From NCBI GenBank assembly GCA_013141435.1, contig JABFQZ010000023.1, positions 1-50,056 of the forward strand: a stretch of DNA of 50,056 nt. Reading direction: 5' to 3'. A model generated the notes under the pieces. That model ran no database searches. It was not told the origin of the DNA and saw only the letters and a program-made list of their open reading frames with translations. Every line of letters begins with the position of its first letter. Within the stretch, counting starts at the first letter, position 1. This stretch comes from Ferruginibacter sp. Lineage in GTDB: Bacteria; Bacteroidota; Bacteroidia; Chitinophagales; Chitinophagaceae. The position numbers were made by a program, and so were the translations under genes. Below are positions 1 through 9,151 of the stretch, piece after piece.

Positions 1-810
1 TTACCACATTTATCTTTAATAGAATAAGTGTAAGTAACTGTCCAAGCACAATCAGTACCTGTTGTAACAGTTGTTTTAACCACTGTTATTGCACCACCAC
101 AATTGTCGCTATATAAAGCAGCAACTGCAGCTTCTGTAGCACCTGTAGGCGCATTTGCTAAACAGTTATTAATACCAGTTTGACCAGCAGGGAACGAACC
201 AGCAACAATTAAAGTAGGAGCAGTAGCATCGGCACCACTAAATACTTGTGTTGGCTTAGGCGTAACCTCATTACCACATTTATCTTTTATAGAATAAGTG
301 TAAGTAACTGTCCAAGCACAATCAGTACCTGTTGTAACAGTTGTTTTAACAACTGTTATTGCACCACCACAATTGTCGCTATATAAAGCAGCAACTGTAG
401 CTTCTGTAGCACCTGTAGGCGCATTTGCTAAGCAGTTATTAATGCCAGTTTGACCAGCAGGGAACGAACCAGCAACAATTAAAGTAGGAGCAGTTAAATC
501 TGCACCGCTATAAACTATTACAGGAGAAACGGCAACAGTGTTACCACAATTGTCTTTTACTGTATAAGTATGTGTTACTGTCCAACCACAATCTGTACCA
601 GTTGTTACAGTTGCTAATGTTGCAGAAACAGTGCCACAATTATCTGTAAACTGAGCAGCTATTGTAGCAGCTGTTGGTGGAGTTGGAGCATTGCTTAAGC
701 AATTATTAATTCCAGTTTGTCCTGCAGGTATTGTACCAGTTAACACAGGAGCTGTATTATCAATAACGGTAATTACTTGCGTATACATTAGACTTGTGTT
801 TCCACAATCA
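1..810 (-). repeat. Tandem 270-bp coding repeats (90-residue HYR-like modules)
   Basis: Three units begin at 1, 271 and 541, an exact 270-bp period. The first two differ at only about five positions over their first ~225 bases and then diverge over the last ~45. The third is clearly related but more diverged, and a fourth weaker unit begins near 810. The near identity at DNA level, including silent sites, points to recent duplication or gene conversion. The left edge cuts the array, so its copy number is unknown. Confidence 0.9.
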
Positions 811-3803
811 TCTGTTACTACCCATGTATTAGTGTAAGAACCAGATTGAATACATGGAACACCGTTTGATACAAATGTGCCAGATGTTTTTACAATGTTG
901 GTTACATCATTATCACAATTATCAGAAGCTACAGGGAACAATGCATTAGCAGCAGCTAAAGCTACAGCATCATTACATTGTACTGTTCTGTTTATGAAAA
1001 GAGCTGCCGTTGTCCATGTAGGAGCTACCACATCTCTTACATTTACTACTCTTGTCATAGGAACTCCACCACAATTATAAGGGCTAGGACCAATAGGAGA
1101 AATAGTAAAAGTTATTGGGTTTACATGTGTTGTTGGGCAACTTAAACTTAAATTAGTATTAATAGCATTTGTACCAAAAGGCACATTATATGCTTGGCCC
1201 AATACATTATTAGCTGCATCTGTTGCAACCCAATTAAACAAAGCACCTACCACATTACCTGTTTGAGCTACATTAAATGTAATATTTGTACCAGGACAAA
1301 CATCTGCAACTGGTGCAGCACTTACAGTAATTTGCGGATTAGGAGCTACGAATATATAAACGAAGCCTGTTAATGGATCAGGAGAACAGCCATTTCCATC
1401 TAGCAATGTGCCCCAACGAACCCTGTATTGTTTTGTTACAGAGTTAGATGGATTTGGCAAATAGCCAGCAGGCACAATTACATTGCCACCACTAGCTACT
1501 GGGAACACAACCGACCATGCTAAAGTAGATGGAGTAGAAGGAACCCATGCAGCACCATTCCATACATCTATCATAAATGTACCAGTATAAGAAGGAGCAG
1601 GGGCTGCTAATGCGCCACTCAATTCTACCAATACATTTGCATCTTGACCTGTACAGATATATACATTTGCAGCACCATCAATATTTGCGGCTGTTAAACC
1701 TCTTTGTATAACAGTAACACTACCTGTTAAATCTTGACCTACATTGCCAGAACAATGAGCATCTACTAAACTTGAAACAAAGTAAGTTACAGTAGTACCT
1801 GGTAGTTGTGTATTTACCACAATACTCCAAGGACCGTTGCCAGTACCCGTTGTAGTTTGACCATTGCTTAAAGTTAATGTCCAAGCACCTGTAGCTGTAA
1901 CCAATCCTCCAATTGTAGGATTAATATTACTACAAGTAGTCATATTAGCTGTTGTTAAGGTAGATGTTGGTCTTGCATATATTGTAACAGTAGTAAATGA
2001 ACTGTCAACACAACCATTTGCACCAGTAAATAAATATTTAACTGTATAAATACCAGGAGCACTGTTTAAATTGATTCTACCAGCATTAACACCACTAGCA
2101 GTAATATTTAAACCTGCTGGTGTTGCACTAAATATACCTCCCGTAAGCGGACCACCAGTAACAGCACTAATTGATACAGGTTCTAAAACTTGTGCAATAA
2201 ACGGTATTAATGATGGTGTAACTTGACAGTATGTAGCACTACTATAAGCAATAGTTGCCGTAGGACGAGCCAGTATTTCAACCACAGAAGTAGCTGTAAC
2301 GGTAGCACAACCACCACCTGCGGCTATAGTCATAGTAACAGTATAAACACCAGCAATACTAGTAGCAGGATTTATTTCTCCTGTAGTAGCACTTATTGTT
2401 AAACCTGCTGTAGAGCTATAAGTTATAACATTGCCATTTGGATTAGTAACCGTAGATGTTGGCAATTTTAAACCTTCACCTGCACAGTATGTATTATCAC
2501 CAGGATAATCAAAACCTGCGATGGTAGGTAATGCTGTGATTGTAACACTTGCAGTAGCAGTAACTGCTAAACAATTACCACTAGCAGCAACAGTATAAGT
2601 TACTGTATAAGTACCAGGAGTAGAAGTACCAGTATTAATATCACCTGTAGTAGCATTTATAGATAAACCTGCGGTTGAACTATATGTACCAGCAACTCCA
2701 GTTGCTACCAAAGTTGGGCTAACAGTACCAGCATTTGAGCAAAAAGGGCCACCTGCATAATTTAACGAAGTAATAACCGCTTGTGGTGCTATCGTTAAAG
2801 TAAAACTAACACTTGCAGCAGGACAACCATAAGCTGCAGGCCAACCGTAAGATATTACGTGTGTACCTTGCGGAGCACCAGTAGCAATATCACCTGTTGT
2901 TGCATTTAAAAATCCAGCCAAAGAATTACCCGCAGAAGTATAAGTACCACCTAAAGCAGATGCAGGTAAAACCGTAGCAGCTAAAGTTGTACTATAACTA
3001 CAAACTGTAGGAGAAGGGTAAGTGAGAGAAGTAATTGTTGGACATGTCCAAGATATCTCTATTCTCCCATTACCACCAGTACCACTATTAGCGCCGTTAA
3101 AACCTCTACCTCCCCCGCCCCCGCCATAAGAAGTAGCATTGCCACCAACAGCATTAATGTTTCCACCAGCACCCCCGCCTGCATTACCACCAACACCAGG
3201 TGCGCCAGAGCCAGAAGTTCCACCATTCGTACCGTCAGAACCATTATTTCCATCATCGGCTCTACCACCACCACCACCACCAAAGGAAGTTTGTAATGGA
3301 TTAGTAGAAGCACCACCATCTCCACCATTAGAAGCAGAGCTTGAATTAGTAACAGCAATACCACTAAGTCCTAGTGGGGCAGGAGTTTGTATGCCTCCTA
3401 ATCCACCAAAGCCATTACCACTATTGCTTGCGCTTCCGCCAGCTGCAGCAACTTGTGTATTTCCAAAAGAAGAAGTACCACCAGCGTTACCGGCAGTACC
3501 ACCAGCACCAACAATTACGTTAAACCAAGTGTAAAGGGCTAAAGGAGAAGTGGTGAGCGTTGATTTGTGAAAAGCACCGCCACCGCCACCACCTTGGCCA
3601 TCGGTTCCAGCGAAGTTACCACCACCACCACCAGCACCCCATACTTTCAAAGTAAAGGTTGTTACACCCGGAGGTTGTGTCCATGAATTAACACCTGGCG
3701 CACTAAAAGTGGCCGAGCCCTGCCCCATCGAATGAGGGGATATGCCAAGACTGATGATTAACATCAGTAACAATGGCATAAAAAATTGTTTAAGTTTTTC
3801 CAT
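1..3803 (-). CDS. Giant secreted glycine-rich/Ig-like repeat protein (3' end off the window)
   Basis: The minus-strand frame from the ATG at 3803 was read at several points down to the left edge and stays open, giving about 1267 visible residues. The first ~30 residues form a signal peptide (basic MEKLK, then a long hydrophobic stretch). Residues ~45-250 are a very glycine-rich domain; ~250-990 are consecutive Ig-like or gliding-protein-type beta modules with spaced cysteines; from ~998 come at least three ~90-residue HYR-like modules with a CGN...DNCG pattern. Proteins of this build in Bacteroidota usually end in a T9SS or gliding-motility-associated C-terminal domain, but that end is not visible here. 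The role is likely cell-surface or secreted adhesin; no catalytic motif was seen. The repetitive code yields proline-rich shadow frames on the other strand. Confidence 0.85.
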   Translation of the reverse strand, partial: MEKLKQFFMPLLLMLIISLGISPHSMGQGSATFSAPGVNSWTQPPGVTTFTLKVWGAGGGGGNFAGTDGQGGGGGGAFHKSTLTTSPLALYTWFNVIVGAGGTAGNAGGTSSFGNTQVAAAGGSASNSGNGFGGLGGIQTPAPLGLSGIAVTNSSSASNGGDGGASTNPLQTSFGGGGGGRADDGNNGSDGTNGGTSGSGAPGVGGNAGGGAGGNINAVGGNATSYGGGGGGRGFNGANSGTGGNGRIEISWTCPTITSLTYPSPTVCSYSTTLAATVLPASALGGTYTSAGNSLAGFLNATTGDIATGAPQGTHVISYGWPAAYGCPAASVSFTLTIAPQAVITSLNYAGGPFCSNAGTVSPTLVATGVAGTYSSTAGLSINATTGDINTGTSTPGTYTVTYTVAASGNCLAVTATASVTITALPTIAGFDYPGDNTYCAGEGLKLPTSTVTNPNGNVITYSSTAGLTISATTGEINPATSIAGVYTVTMTIAAGGGCATVTATSVVEILARPTATIAYSSATYCQVTPSLIPFIAQVLEPVSISAVTGGPLTGGIFSATPAGLNITASGVNAGRINLNSAPGIYTVKYLFTGANGCVDSSFTTVTIYARPTSTLTTANMTTCSNINPTIGGLVTATGAWTLTLSNGQTTTGTGNGPWSIVVNTQLPGTTVTYFVSSLVDAHCSGNVGQDLTGSVTVIQRGLTAANIDGAANVYICTGQDANVLVELSGALAAPAPSYTGTFMIDVWNGAAWVPSTPSTLAWSVVFPVASGGNVIVPAGYLPNPSNSVTKQYRVRWGTLLDGNGCSPDPLTGFVYIFVAPNPQITVSAAPVADVCPGTNITFNVAQTGNVVGALFNWVATDAANNVLGQAYNVPFGTNAINTNLSLSCPTTHVNPITFTISPIGPSPYNCGGVPMTRVVNVRDVVAPTWTTAALFINRTVQCNDAVALAAANALFPVASDNCDNDVTNIVKTSGTFVSNGVPCIQSGSYTNTWVVTDDCGNTSLMYTQVITVIDNTAPVLTGTIPAGQTGINNCLSNAPTPPTAATIAAQFTDNCGTVSATLATVTTGTDCGWTVTHTYTVKDNCGNTVAVSPVIVYSGADLTAPTLIVAGSFPAGQTGINNCLANAPTGATEATVAALYSDNCGGAITVVKTTVTTGTDCAWTVTYTYSIKDKCGNEVTPKPTQVFSGADATAPTLIVAGSFPAGQTGINNCLANAPTGATEAAVAALYSDNCGGAITVVKTTVTTGTDCAWTVTYTYSIKDKCG

Positions 3804-4629
3804 TTTTTTAATTTTTTGATTGATTAGAAAATTTTATGAAATAGCTGGTTTTTACATCATAATATTGAAAATGTACTTACTAAGAACTAGAGAAAAATAA
3901 CCTCATCTTTACTGAGTTTTTAAATGTGAAACAATTAGTTTGTGATTTTTTCGACTTCATGGATTTATATTACAAATTAAAAATGTTGTTCATAAGTATT
4001 GAATAAATTATTTATGTATTAGTAATCAATACTTAATGAAAGTATATGGTGCTACTTTTTTTTAAATAATAATTTTAATTTATTTTTTAATTAAATTATA
4101 TTTTTATTTATTAATGTGTATAAAATGACATATTTAAAACTGTTAAATAACAGTTTAACTAAAAAATAGAGTCACTTTATTTGCATAGCAAATAAAAATT
4201 TGTTTACACGTGGGTAATTACAGTTGTATTAACGTATTGGTGGTAATTCAAATTTCGGTTAAGAAATTTTGTAAGGATATTGAACAAAATTAAATTTGTT
4301 GTCAACATCTATTTAAACCGCACTTGGGGGTTGGCGATATAAATAATAATAAAAGATTTATTAGTCTTTTAGCAGAATATTTTGGATATGTAATATTAAA
4401 TAAAACATTTATTATAAAAAAATATATTTTAACAAAAAATTTAATTTTAATTTTAACTAACTATTAATCAATAAAATAAAATGTAAAAAGATTTAGAATA
4501 TTTAGTAAAGTCTATTATAATTATGGGGTTATGCTCCAACTTTAACATTTTGTAAAATCTATTTCAATAAAATAGAATCAATCTTATTTAATATTTAACT
4601 ATGGGTGCTTTAAATTGCAAATTGGTATG
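3804..4629. other. AT-rich intergenic region without recognisable genes
   Basis: About 820 bases of very AT-rich sequence lie upstream of the giant secreted protein. I see no credible ORF on either strand, no RNA gene and no clear TAnnTTTG box facing the minus-strand gene. Its size suggests a long regulatory leader for the 3803 gene or eroded coding sequence. Nothing specific can be supported. Confidence 0.5.
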
Positions 4630-4762
4630 GTTATTAAGCCCAAATTATGTATTAGAAAAATTTTACACTACGATACCAAGGAAGTCAAGCCTTAAAGACT
4701 TGACTTCCTAAAAATTACAATTTTACAAAATTTAAATGTTTGCCTAATGCAAAATTTGGATT
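4630..4762 (+). repeat. MITE-like hairpin repeat, copy A
   Basis: This short element has imperfect terminal inverted repeats built on a CCCAAATTATG core (left, near 4640) and its reverse near 4750-4762. Its centre is an inverted repeat with 11-bp arms AGGAAGTCAAG/CTTGACTTCCT at 4679-4709. The same element, diverged and reversed, sits at 49161-49291. The terminal sequence also resembles the 3' end of the IS1380-type transposase remnant near 41177-41198 on the minus strand. I infer a non-autonomous element or solo end derived from an IS1380-family insertion sequence. Confidence 0.6.
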
Positions 4763-4860
4763 AATAGCATATCTGCTACGTGGGCAATGTTGAGCATAGT
4801 ACCTACTGCCGAACTTAGCCCAGATAAGAGCAAAAATCCTTTTTTTTGCTGCCTTTGAGC
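4763..4860 (+). pseudogene. Gene fragment homologous to the truncated gene at 48924-49144
   Basis: About 95 bases directly after repeat copy A align with the minus-strand sequence at about 49140-49055, including a shared TGGGCAATGTT segment and a shared GCCGAAC(T/C)TAGCCCAGAT segment. Read in frame, it encodes a peptide ending ...TAELSPDKSKNPFF, close to ...TAEPSPDSNENPF at the other locus, then meets a stop. It is a decayed 3' piece of an unidentified secreted-protein gene. The parent family is not recognised. Confidence 0.5.
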
Positions 4861-5011
4861 AACAAAAAAGATTGTAGCGAATGAGCTGGAAACTACTGAT
4901 GAATAGAAATTTGTTGCTGATGCTCCTACAAAGAAATGAGCTAAATAGTTACGATAATTTGGTTAGATAATCACTTTGATATTGATTAACCCTCTTTAGT
5001 TTATGCATTCG

Positions 5012-5019
5012 TACATTTG
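5012..5019 (+). promoter_or_regulatory. Bacteroidota -7 box (TACATTTG)
   Basis: This is an exact match to TAnnTTTG, the -7 element used by the Bacteroidota primary sigma factor. It ends only three bases before the best ATG of the M16 peptidase at 5023, so the transcript would begin at or next to the start codon and be essentially leaderless. Confidence 0.5.
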
Positions 5020-5022
5020 CGT

Positions 5023-6261
5023 ATGATTAAGTTTGAAAAATTTACTTTACTTAATGGCTTAAGAGTGTTGGTGCATGAAGATAAAAGCACACCAATGGCT
5101 GTTGTAAATGTGCTATATGATGTAGGTGCAAAAGATGAAGATCCTAACAAAACGGGCTTTGCACATTTGTTTGAACACCTTATGTTTGGTGGCAGTAAAA
5201 ATATACCAGTGTACGATGAGCCTTTGCAACAAGCTGGCGGAGAAAACAATGCATATACCACCAATGATCTTACAAATTATTATTGTCAACTACCTGCCGA
5301 AAATATTGAAACCGCTTTTTGGTTAGAAAGCGACCGTATGCTTAGCCTTGCGTTTAGCAAAAAAAGTTTGGAGGTACAACGAAAAGTAGTGTGCGAAGAG
5401 TTTAAAGAGCATTATATAAACAAACCGTATGGTGATGTATGGCACAAACTCCGAAGCCTTGTTTACACCACACATCCATATAAGTGGATGACCATTGGTG
5501 CATCGCTAAAACATGTAGAAGATGCAACATTGGAAGATGTAAAAGCATTTTTTAAAAAACATTACAACCCTAGTAATGCCATACTTGCTGTGGCCGGAAA
5601 TGTAGAGGTAGAACAAGTAAAATTACTTTGCGAAAAATGGTTTGCGCCAATACCTACTGGTGAAAAATATAATCGAAATTTGCCTATTGAGCCAAAACAA
5701 ACAAAGCCAAGAAAATTAGAAGTAAAAGCAGATGTACCAATAGATGCGTTATATAAATGTTGGCATATTTATGCCCGTACAGATGACAGGTATTATACTG
5801 CCGATTTAATTTCGGATATATTGAGTGGTGGTGGCTCGTCTCGTTTGTACCAAAGTTTGGTAAAAGAGCAACAGCTTTTTAGCAGTATCGAATGCTATCA
5901 AATGGGCAGTACCGATGCAGGTTTAATGGTTATAGAAGGGAAACTAGTAAAGGGTATAGATATTAAAAAAGCCGAAGATGCAGTAAATGCCGAAATAAAA
6001 AAATTGCAAACCTCAGGTATAAGTATAGAAGAGTTGGAAAAAGTAAAAAATAAAACAGAGAGTGCCATGGCTTTTGAAGATATGAGTGTAATGAACAGAG
6101 CATCGAGTATTGCTATGTACGAGCTACTTGGCGATGCAAACCTTATGAATAGTGAGTTACAAAAATACCATGCAGTAACAGCTAAAAATATTTTAGATGA
6201 AACAAGAATTATTTTTGATGAAAACAATTGTAGTACTATGTATTATTTGAGTAATAATTAA
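5023..6261 (+). CDS. M16-family zinc metallopeptidase, catalytic subunit
   Basis: About 412 residues, the usual length of a two-domain M16B (processing-peptidase-like) subunit. The inverted zinc motif HLFEH is at residues 48-52, and the glutamate-rich segment at ~125-129 supplies the third zinc ligand about 76 residues on, as expected for HxxEH-x76-E. No convincing signal peptide is seen. A TTG six bases upstream is an alternative start, but ATG at 5023 fits the family N-terminus better. The next gene, 39 bases on, is an M16 homologue without the zinc motif, so the two probably form the active/inactive heterodimer typical of bacterial M16B pairs that degrade peptides. Confidence 0.93.
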   Translation: MIKFEKFTLLNGLRVLVHEDKSTPMAVVNVLYDVGAKDEDPNKTGFAHLFEHLMFGGSKNIPVYDEPLQQAGGENNAYTTNDLTNYYCQLPAENIETAFWLESDRMLSLAFSKKSLEVQRKVVCEEFKEHYINKPYGDVWHKLRSLVYTTHPYKWMTIGASLKHVEDATLEDVKAFFKKHYNPSNAILAVAGNVEVEQVKLLCEKWFAPIPTGEKYNRNLPIEPKQTKPRKLEVKADVPIDALYKCWHIYARTDDRYYTADLISDILSGGGSSRLYQSLVKEQQLFSSIECYQMGSTDAGLMVIEGKLVKGIDIKKAEDAVNAEIKKLQTSGISIEELEKVKNKTESAMAFEDMSVMNRASSIAMYELLGDANLMNSELQKYHAVTAKNILDETRIIFDENNCSTMYYLSNN

Positions 6262-6300
6262 AAGTTTAAATGAACTAAATACAAAAAATTAAATAATTAC

Positions 6301-7581
6301 ATGCTCAACCGAACCCAAGCTCCTCCAATAACAGAAGCTACAGAATATAATTTAAAACTAAAACCTTACAATCTTTTTTATTTAGATAATGGTGTGCCAG
6401 TATATGTAATAGATGCTGGTGCACAAGATGTATTGCAAATAGAAATGGTTTTTTATGCAGGTAATTTTTATGAAAAAAATAAAGCCGTAGCATCTGCCAC
6501 CAATTTTTTATTAAAGAATGGAACAAGCACCCGAAATGCGTTTCAGCTAAATGAAACCTTTGATTATTTTGGCGCAAGCTGCTCTAGAGCTTGCTACAAC
6601 GAAACAGCAACTATTACATTACATACACTAAGCAAACATACAGACAAGCTACTACCTCTAATAAATGATATGCTTACCAATGCCACTTTTTTAGAAGAAG
6701 AACTTGCCATATTAAAACAAAACTCAAAGCAACGATTGAAAGTAAATTTACTCAAATGTGAATTTATAGCTGCCCGAAAAATTGATCAATTTATATACGG
6801 CGAAAACCACCCATACGGCACATTTAATAATGATGAAGATTATGATGCATTGACAAGTGATCAATTAAAAACATTTTATAATACTTATTATTTGAATGGG
6901 CAATGTGCAATTTTTGTAGCAGGAAAATTACCAACAAATATTATAGAATTATTAAATGAAAATTTTGGAAAATTAAATATTTCTAAGCCAACATTTATTG
7001 TTGAAAAAATCAAAACTGTTCCATTAATACAAAAAAAACACATCATTCAAAACGATGAAAAAGCAGTACAAGGTGCTATAAGAATAGCACAACCTTTTCC
7101 TAATAGGCACCATCAGGATTTTAAAAAAGTAATAGTGTTAAATACTGTTTATGGGGGATATTTTGGAAGCAGATTAATGAGTAATATAAGAGAAGAAAAA
7201 GGCTACACATATGGCATTTATAGCTATTTGCAAAACCATATGCAAGAAAGTGCATGGCTAATAAGTACCGAGGCTGGCAAAGATGTTTGCGATGCTACCA
7301 TTGAAGAAATTTACAAAGAAATGAAACTAATAAGAGATACACCTATTGATAATGAAGAGCTTTCATTGGTACGTAATTATATGATTGGTGGTATTTTGGG
7401 AGATTTAGATGGACCATTTCAAATAATAGCTAAATGGAAAAATATTATTTTGAATAATTTGGATGAAAAATATTTTTACGACTCTGTAGATGCTATTAAA
7501 AACACTAGTGCAGAAGAGTTACAAGCATTAGCCCAAAAATATTTACTGCCAGAAAAGTTTTATGAATTAGTAGTGTACTAA
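6301..7581 (+). CDS. M16-family peptidase, non-catalytic partner subunit
   Basis: 426 residues with the M16 fold, but the N-terminal helix that should carry HxxEH reads ATNFLLKNG, so the zinc site is absent. The C-terminal M16 hallmark R..Y segment is retained as REEKGYTYGIYSY at about residues 298-310. In M16B pairs the partner that lacks zinc ligands supplies this substrate-contacting Arg/Tyr pair. It directly follows the catalytic subunit in the same direction and is surely co-transcribed with it. Confidence 0.9.
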   Translation: MLNRTQAPPITEATEYNLKLKPYNLFYLDNGVPVYVIDAGAQDVLQIEMVFYAGNFYEKNKAVASATNFLLKNGTSTRNAFQLNETFDYFGASCSRACYNETATITLHTLSKHTDKLLPLINDMLTNATFLEEELAILKQNSKQRLKVNLLKCEFIAARKIDQFIYGENHPYGTFNNDEDYDALTSDQLKTFYNTYYLNGQCAIFVAGKLPTNIIELLNENFGKLNISKPTFIVEKIKTVPLIQKKHIIQNDEKAVQGAIRIAQPFPNRHHQDFKKVIVLNTVYGGYFGSRLMSNIREEKGYTYGIYSYLQNHMQESAWLISTEAGKDVCDATIEEIYKEMKLIRDTPIDNEELSLVRNYMIGGILGDLDGPFQIIAKWKNIILNNLDEKYFYDSVDAIKNTSAEELQALAQKYLLPEKFYELVVY

Positions 7582-7584
7582 AAT

Positions 7585-7609
7585 GTATTGAGATATGAGT
7601 ATTGAGATA
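7585..7609 (+). repeat. 25-bp dispersed repeat, copy 1
   Basis: Twenty-five bases (beginning GTATTGAGATATGAG) lie four bases after the M16 partner stop codon. An identical copy at 19888-19912 lies just after the lptC stop, and a partial copy (GTATTGAGATAT) lies at about 36631. The sequence itself contains TATTGAGATA twice. Confidence 0.8.
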
Positions 7610-7679
7610 TAAGAAACAAGTCACAAGATGTGCAACCCAAACAAGAAAAAAATAACAATTAACAGATAATATTAATTGA

Positions 7680-8027
7680 ATGAACTTTATACTAAAAACA
7701 TTTATTTCTGCTACCATAGCATTTATACTCTCCAAAATTTTATCAGGCGTACATATAGATAGTATTATAACAGCAATTATTTTTGCTATAGTACTATCTT
7801 TATTAGATACAATAGTGAAGCCAATATTGGTAATACTTACTCTGCCAGTAACCATTGTAACTTTAGGGTTATTTTTATTCGCTATTAATGCTATTGTAAT
7901 TTTATTAGCAGCTAATTTAATAGATGGAATAAAAATAGATGGTTTTTGGTGGGCAGTTATTTTTAGCATTATCATTTCTATATTTGATACAGCTGTACAA
8001 AAATCTTTAGATATAAATAATTCATAA
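7680..8027 (+). CDS. Phage-holin-family (PF04020-type) small membrane protein
   Basis: 115 residues with four hydrophobic segments (about 5-22, 29-48, 52-78 and 89-107) and the conserved pattern DTIVKPILVILTLPVTIVTLGLF, which is diagnostic of the widespread phage holin family 4-like / YvlD group. Despite the family name these are chromosomal inner-membrane proteins of unknown function in most bacteria, and nothing phage-related surrounds it. It lies about 100 bases after the M16 pair and is followed after seven bases by another small membrane protein. Confidence 0.85.
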   Translation: MNFILKTFISATIAFILSKILSGVHIDSIITAIIFAIVLSLLDTIVKPILVILTLPVTIVTLGLFLFAINAIVILLAANLIDGIKIDGFWWAVIFSIIISIFDTAVQKSLDINNS

Positions 8028-8034
8028 TTATAAA

Positions 8035-8244
8035 ATGAAAAAAATAACTTTATTGCTACATTTTATTTTAATTACAAACGCATTGCTTGCACAATGCTCC
8101 ATGTGTACAAAAACAGCACAACAACTTGGCGAAAAACCAGCACTAGGATTAAATTATGGCATTTTATATTTAATGCTTACACCATTTATAATTGTTGGGT
8201 TTGTGGCTTGGCGTTGGTGGAAGGCAAATAGGGATAAAGCTTAA
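8035..8244 (+). CDS. Small conserved membrane protein with CxxC motif
   Basis: 69 residues: an N-terminal signal or anchor helix (residues 1-19), then CSMC at ~21-24 just after it, a short linker, and a C-terminal transmembrane helix (~43-61) ending in WRWWKANR. Proteins of this layout (CPMC-like motif, GLNxGILYL, one C-terminal helix) recur in Bacteroidota and have no known function; the CxxC on the outer face could bind metal or take part in thiol exchange. It is likely co-transcribed with the holin-like gene seven bases upstream. Confidence 0.75.
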   Translation: MKKITLLLHFILITNALLAQCSMCTKTAQQLGEKPALGLNYGILYLMLTPFIIVGFVAWRWWKANRDKA

Positions 8245-8274
8245 GCAAAAAACCTACAACTTTTTTAAGCTTTA
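8235..8274. terminator. Possible bidirectional terminator between convergent genes
   Basis: An inverted repeat with 10-bp arms TAAAGCTTAA/TTAAGCTTTA encloses a 20-base loop rich in A and T runs. It sits at the end of the small CxxC protein gene and before the end of the convergent glycosyltransferase gene. The loop is long and the arms are AT-rich, so the call is tentative. Confidence 0.35.
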
Positions 8275-8311
8275 AACAAAAAATCGAAGAGCTTCTTTAT
8301 GTTTCTAAAAT

Positions 8312-9148
8312 TTATTTTTTGGACTTTGGCTTAATAGTAAAAAAATAAATAACCGCAGTTATTAATTTATAAAAAACTTTAGGAACTTTGGTTTGTAAAA
8401 TTATGCTTGATTTTTTTACTATTTTTTTATTGTAAAACCGTTCTATTTTTTCGTACTCTGTGTAATCGTTTACAAATACAGCAAAATATTTATTTAAAAC
8501 CTGTCTTCTTTCTTGTTGGTGTAGTTCTATAAACTTACTATCTGCAGAAATACCTCCTAAATCGTACTTACAAATAAAAATATTTAATTTTTGGTATGTT
8601 TCATTTTTTAAACAAAGAGCATAAATGAATAATTCCCAATCAGAGCATATTTTATAATTTTCGTTATAAAAAAAGCACTTGTAAAATAAATCTTTTTTTA
8701 TAAATGCAGATTGGTGGTATAACCCACCCTTAAAAAAATAGCCAAAACTAATAGCTTTGGGTGCAAAAAGGTTAGCTACAAATAGTTCTTTTTTATACGA
8801 TTTGGTATCTCCGCAGAGTACTGCAATATCTTGATTAAAATGTGTAACAGCCTTTTCAATTGTAGTATCTTCATAAAAACAATCTCCAGAGTTCATAAAA
8901 TTAATATACTCTCCAGTTGCATTTTTTATACCCTTATTCATGGCATTGTATACGCCCGAATCTTTTTCGGACATCCAAAAATTTATTTTTGTCGAAAAAC
9001 TTTTTATCAACTCCAAGCTTCCATCAGTACTTCCGCCATCAATTACTAAGTATTCAAAATCTTGAAAAGTTTGTTTGAAAATAGAATCAAAAGTTTTTTC
9101 TAATCCTTTTTTGTTATTCAAATTAACAGTAATTATACTTAATTTCAT
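8312..9148 (-). CDS. Glycosyltransferase family 2
   Basis: 278 residues with an N-terminal GT-A domain: the beta1 start is MKLSIITVNLNNKKGL, YLVIDGGSTDGS carries the nucleotide-binding aspartate (~residues 34-45), and ISFGYFFKGGLYHQSAFIKKD is typical of WcaE/Bcs-like family 2 transferases that take sugar nucleotides to polysaccharide acceptors. There is no membrane helix, so it should act at the cytoplasmic face of the membrane. It is downstream of, and three bases from, the GT4 gene at 9152, forming a two-gene minus-strand operon. Donor and acceptor cannot be told from sequence. Confidence 0.9.
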   Translation of the reverse strand: MKLSIITVNLNNKKGLEKTFDSIFKQTFQDFEYLVIDGGSTDGSLELIKSFSTKINFWMSEKDSGVYNAMNKGIKNATGEYINFMNSGDCFYEDTTIEKAVTHFNQDIAVLCGDTKSYKKELFVANLFAPKAISFGYFFKGGLYHQSAFIKKDLFYKCFFYNENYKICSDWELFIYALCLKNETYQKLNIFICKYDLGGISADSKFIELHQQERRQVLNKYFAVFVNDYTEYEKIERFYNKKIVKKSSIILQTKVPKVFYKLITAVIYFFTIKPKSKK

Positions 9149-9151
9149 TTT

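Noticed and set aside
3059..3534. Leucine/valine-rich minus frame and proline-rich plus frame inside the glycine-rich domain
   Set aside because: Both are shadow readings of the glycine-rich coding repeats of the minus-strand giant protein; the composition is a by-product of GGN codons.
7680..8027. Prophage remnant because of the holin-like protein
   Set aside because: The family is mostly chromosomal and no other phage gene lies nearby.
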